Under the pieces are notes generated by a model. It made no database searches and was not told the origin of the DNA. It saw nothing but the letters and a program-made list of their open reading frames with translations. From positions 186,001 through 250,000 of the forward strand of contig NZ_DLFW01000002.1 of assembly GCF_002482385.1 (NCBI RefSeq): a DNA stretch of 64,000 nt, read 5' to 3'. This DNA comes from Dysgonomonas sp. UBA7710. Its GTDB lineage: Bacteria > Bacteroidota > Bacteroidia > Bacteroidales > Dysgonomonadaceae. This document shows positions 62,101 through 64,000 of this stretch, piece after piece; the first letter of the stretch is position 1; every line of letters begins with the position of its first letter. The position numbers were made by a program, and so were the translations under genes.

Positions 62101-62348
62101 GTCCCTTTTTCTTTAATGGATACCCCCGGCAGGGGTTCACCACTGGAATCCTTTATGGTTCCGGAGGCCGTAACCGGGTTTTGACGTACATCTTTCACTG
62201 AAGTCAGACCTGTCCCTTCGGCCGGTAGTACCGCGGAAGGCCATGCAGCCATAAAACCAGTGATGAAGAATGTTAAACAAACTTTCATGAGTCTCACGGG
62301 AAGACACTTTTTTTGTCTTCCATTCTTTGTTTTGGTTTTTAATTTCAT
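59187..62348 (-). CDS. SusC/RagA-family TonB-dependent outer-membrane transporter
   Basis: 1053 residues. Long cleavable N-terminus (about 1-45), carboxypeptidase-like domain (SGTIKDSSGEPLPGVSIKEK, about 61-80), plug with AKGANIATSLSGKIAGVTI-type stretch near 160 and LIVIDGIPFENTGLGELS near 203, then a 22-strand barrel ending in aromatic RYVGFNLKFDF. Standard SusC architecture without an N-terminal signalling (anti-sigma-interacting) domain. Its leader lies within a susC-type TTAATCTTAAATTTAAACAC context, and the start region is complementary to the small RNA at 56039-56109. No linked regulator gene (ECF sigma, HTCS, SusR) within the window. Confidence 0.95.
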   Translation of the reverse strand: MKLKTKTKNGRQKKCLPVRLMKVCLTFFITGFMAAWPSAVLPAEGTGLTSVKDVRQNPVTASGTIKDSSGEPLPGVSIKEKGTTNGTIADTDGTFFLKVTADAILEISFMGFVKQDIKAGIGLNIILEEQDNILDDVVVTALGIKRSEKALGYSAQNIKGDELTAVKGANIATSLSGKIAGVTILNKNEFNSAPAILLRGEKPLIVIDGIPFENTGLGELSADDIESLTVLKGATASALYGEKGASGAIMVTTKRGSKEGLSVNVNSNTMFNLGYLVIPEVQSSYSSGSGGKYLQGKSEYIWGDKLDIGRTAVQYNPQTYQWEEMPLVSKGKDNFKNFLETSFITNNNINVAYKAKNGSVRTSFTHIYNKGQFPGNKINKFNYSVAGDMKAGKFSLDASITYNGSYTPQYLGSGYSGQGYMYNLVVWTGTDFDLREFKNYWKKGKENIEQNWLYDADYNNPYLLANEVVRSEMENKANGQLTANYQFTDWLKATARIGSDFYTEKFEAKTPLDVRNSWKGAYSVNNNRGYSVTGDGMLLADKTFADFNVGGLIGTGINYYHKDWASSNTNGGLIVPGFYSLKSSKDLPGTSSSIQKKQVNSLYGKIDMSWKSILFLEVTGRNDWVSTLEESERSYFYPSVSGSAILSELIKLPEWFSFLKLRSSWTVSKKPASVYAINKVYNINQNTWDGQSSAYYPTTIRDVALRPETKKTFEVGTILHFFKNRLKFDLAYYRQLQYDIQRSATLSYASGFNSTLINYGEEREKKGWELTLSGDVIDSKNLKWTATANWGRDRYFYHKIDDTYSTDRPWVESGQRWDWFEVYDWERDPEGNIIHSGGMPVLSKYPTNAGFERADWVWGFNNHISYKNFTLDFSIDGRVGGKAYNRLEQSMWNSGTHPGSDNQWRYDEVVNGKTNYIGQGVKVVSGSVKYDSYGNILEDNRVFAPNDIEVSYEAYTKQYHPWNGSTRSQNIQDLTFLKLREIAVGYKIPNSVLSKTGLKNAHISLVGQNLFFWAKEFKYADPDGIYENGYNYEKEALNAPAMRYVGFNLKFDF

Positions 62349-62622
62349 GTGTTTAAATTTAAGATTAACAATGGTTTGTATTAATTATAATAACTGGAAC
62401 ACTCAGTAACCTGAAATACAATAATGCGACAATACATGTTTTAAATTACTTAATGGAATAGAAATGTAAATATATGGTAAAAAAGACCATAGTAAAATAG
62501 TGATTTATCACTGTTTTTACTAATTGGTAAATCATCTATAATCATCTAGTTATCACAATAAGGATACGGGATACCTATATTGCAATCTCTCCTGTGAAAT
62601 AACTGAATAAAAAGAGGTCGAT
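62349..62622. other. Upstream region of the susC gene
   Basis: AT-rich, no gene except the doubtful frame that starts at 62623. The first 30 bases are the susC leader that can pair with the small RNA. Two dyads (62473-62491, 62500-62511) lie about 125-165 bases upstream of the start codon. A TATATTTA box on the minus strand near 62466-62473 is a possible -7 element (7 of 8). Confidence 0.5.
62473..62511. promoter_or_regulatory. Two adjacent dyads upstream of susC
   Basis: TATGGT/ACCATA (62473-62478 with 62486-62491, loop 7) and GTGAT-tt-ATCAC (62500-62511). Either may be a binding site for a regulator of the susCD unit, or the first may be a weak hairpin. Confidence 0.35.
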
Positions 62623-62856
62623 ATGGAAGTTCTCTATTCGGAAGAACTGTTTTCTATCCAATTCTTCGATTTTCTTCATGACACTGTGCGGTATAGATTT
62701 GGGGACGAATTTAGAATGCTTCATTCTGGATTCGACAATTTTGAAGACCCCGATATTTGTGCTTTCGACTTTTATTACGGAGAAGTGTATTACTTCAAAT
62801 CAAATGATTTTCAGCTATATATCTCCATAGCGGCGCAGCCTGGACAGACTGCTTGA
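62623..62856 (+). CDS. Doubtful 77-residue frame
   Basis: Codes for an acidic, aromatic-rich peptide (MEVLYSEELFSIQFFDFLHD...) with no domain. The last 62 bases overlap the 3' end of the NUDIX gene on the other strand, including the NUDIX C-terminus, so only the first ~57 codons are free. Composition rich in Phe/Tyr/Asp is odd. I keep it as a low-confidence candidate. Confidence 0.2.
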   Translation: MEVLYSEELFSIQFFDFLHDTVRYRFGDEFRMLHSGFDNFEDPDICAFDFYYGEVYYFKSNDFQLYISIAAQPGQTA

Positions 62857-63358
62857 TACCATCCTTTTTTAATAACGATACAAGTTCATCTGCAGATAGC
62901 AAATGTACAGATATATCCTCGGTAGCTTCCAGATTCTGCTCCGAAATCTTTTCTACATCGGTAGCAAGAAAACAATGAGTCATATTGGTATGCGTTCCCG
63001 GATTGACTGATATTTCCATATATTTCGTCCAGTTACCCTTACCATATCCTGTTTCTTCAAGCAACTCCCGTTGCGCAGAAACCTCAAAGGAAGGGTCATA
63101 CTTTTCAGCTACTCCCGCGCATAATTCCATAGACGTGTATCCGAGTCCGTGCCTGTATTGGCGTACAAGAATAAATTCCTTGTCCTTTGTGATGGCTATA
63201 ATGTTTACCCAATCAGGGTAGTCGAGCAGGTAGTAATCGGGGATTTCATTTCCGTTCGGCAGTTGTATATGCTCGCGCCGGACTGTAAGCCAAGGTTCCT
63301 GAAAAAGATATTCACTATTTAATACTTTCCAGGCTTTGTCATCAGTTTTATTGTTCAT
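62795..63358 (-). CDS. NUDIX hydrolase (ADP-ribose pyrophosphatase-like)
   Basis: 187 residues. NUDIX box from GVAEKYDPSF to RELLEETGYG (about 82-107) with the key RE-x2-EE-x-G. The Gly-rich FILVRQYRHGLGYTSMELCAG stretch just before (parts of 62-82) matches ADPRase-type members, which hydrolyse ADP-ribose or related sugar nucleotides. Cytosolic. Followed on the same strand (upstream) by the cupin gene 21 bases away. Confidence 0.9.
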   Translation of the reverse strand: MNNKTDDKAWKVLNSEYLFQEPWLTVRREHIQLPNGNEIPDYYLLDYPDWVNIIAITKDKEFILVRQYRHGLGYTSMELCAGVAEKYDPSFEVSAQRELLEETGYGKGNWTKYMEISVNPGTHTNMTHCFLATDVEKISEQNLEATEDISVHLLSADELVSLLKKDGIKQSVQAAPLWRYIAENHLI

Positions 63359-63379
63359 TATCGTAGTTTGTAGATTATC

Positions 63380-63715
63380 TTATATAAAATCTTTTCTCAC
63401 GGGAGAAAATGCATCTATGACCGCACCTTTTTCCTGACAGATAAGTCCGTGTACTGCTCCCGAAGGCACATAAAAGCCGTCACCCTTCACCAGTTCCTGC
63501 TTTTTCCCATCTATGGTGACTTCAAATCTGCCACTTTCTATATATGATGATTGTACATGCGGATGGCTATGCATATCGCCAATGCTTCCTTTTTCGAAAG
63601 ATACTTTGACCAGCATCAGTTCGTCATTATATCCCAGTATTTGCCTGGTAACACCTTCACCTACGGTTTCGGTGATTATATCTCTTTGAAGAATAAACTC
63701 TTTGCTTTCTTTCAT
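63380..63715 (-). CDS. Small cupin-domain protein
   Basis: 111-residue single cupin. Metal-binding motif 1 GDMHSHPHVQSSYIESGRFE (about 47-66; His-x-His-x-His pattern plus Glu) and motif 2 GDGFYVPSGAVHGL near 79-92. It may be a small sugar isomerase, a dioxygenase-like enzyme, or a binding protein such as those linked to pectin degradation (KdgF-like); sequence alone cannot decide. Same strand as the NUDIX gene and likely co-transcribed. Confidence 0.8.
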   Translation of the reverse strand: MKESKEFILQRDIITETVGEGVTRQILGYNDELMLVKVSFEKGSIGDMHSHPHVQSSYIESGRFEVTIDGKKQELVKGDGFYVPSGAVHGLICQEKGAVIDAFSPVRKDFI

Positions 63716-63777
63716 GTTCAGGTAATCTCCAATGTTTAGCTATATGTTGAGTTGTTAAGCCAACAAGGCCAACAGCT

Positions 63778-64000
63778 TTATTTTTCCAATACTATGACAT
63801 TCATAAGGATACCTTTCAGAGGTTTATCCTTCTCATTTGTTTTCACATTTTGTATTTTGTCCACTACATCCATACCTTCGATCACTTCACCAAAGACGGT
63901 ATATGCATTATCCAGATGCGGCGCTCCTCCTCTGGTTTTATAATATTCGCGCTGCTCGTCGGTGTATACTGTTTCCGGTTTCCGGGCATTTGCCTGTTCT
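63778..64000 (-). CDS. Peptidyl-prolyl cis-trans isomerase, cyclophilin type (5'-partial)
   Basis: The minus-strand frame is open from the window edge to the TAA at 63778-63780 and encodes the C-terminal ~74 residues of a cyclophilin. TRGGAPHLDNAYTVFGEVIE and GMDVVDKIQNV are the family signature near the end of the fold, and the last strand is ILMNVIVLEK. The N-terminal part lies outside the window. Helps proline-limited folding, probably in the envelope. Confidence 0.88.
   Translation of the reverse strand, partial: EQANARKPETVYTDEQREYYKTRGGAPHLDNAYTVFGEVIEGMDVVDKIQNVKTNEKDKPLKGILMNVIVLEK

Noticed and set aside
61762..62184. 140-codon + frame opposite the susC 5' part
   Set aside because: Antisense to the conserved carboxypeptidase-like and plug domains.

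Overview
The window comes from a Bacteroidota chromosome, most likely order Bacteroidales (Dysgonomonas/Parabacteroides-like; the genus is a guess). The signs are a SusC/SusD pair, the LpxC-FabZ fusion, a DUF3822-rsmD pair, many lipoproteins, AT-rich leaders without Shine-Dalgarno sites, and TAnnTTTG-type -7 promoter boxes. I saw no tRNA, rRNA, CRISPR array, transposase or phage gene.

Region 1 (1-20868) is a surface-polysaccharide locus read on the + strand. It has an outer-membrane export protein (cut by the window edge), a Wzz chain-length regulator, an aldolase fusion next to a KdsB-like cytidylyltransferase, a secreted propeller-like lipoprotein, a Wzx flippase, a Wzy-like polymerase, an acetyltransferase, several GT2/GT4 glycosyltransferases, an epimerase, and rmlACDB for dTDP-L-rhamnose. 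The middle (about 2.6-17.5 kb) is visibly more AT-rich than rmlA onwards, suggesting a strain-variable cassette between conserved ends. The aldolase, the cytidylyltransferase and a GT-B protein with an LQHG motif may form a route to an unusual CMP-activated keto-acid sugar.

Region 2 (20890-52394) is mostly housekeeping: msrC, a DASS-type transporter, a sigma-54 activator with lptE/TPR/secG, an HsdR-N protein, amn, holA, an esterase, GH43, a RecD-like helicase, DUF3822-rsmD, a GltD-like oxidoreductase, lipoproteins including a large repeat-rich Cthe_2159-like protein, an OPT transporter, tcdA, purD, the lipid A genes lpxD-lpxC/fabZ-lpxA, an FkbM methyltransferase and typA.

Region 3 (52395-64000) is accessory: a GH78-type rhamnosidase, a PNPOx-family protein, and a minus-strand SusC-SusD-phosphodiesterase unit. 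A NUDIX hydrolase, a cupin and the C-terminal end of a peptidyl-prolyl isomerase follow.

The most striking find is a 140-bp element present twice in inverted orientation (34428-34567 and 55971-56110, two mismatches). Each copy has a TATCTTTG -7 box and a perfect intrinsic terminator, so each looks like a gene for the same ~70-nt small RNA. Part of that RNA can pair over 31 positions with the start region of the susC mRNA in this window: 26 Watson-Crick pairs, 2 G-U pairs and one 3-nt internal loop. This suggests a duplicated trans-acting antisense regulator of SusC-type mRNAs.
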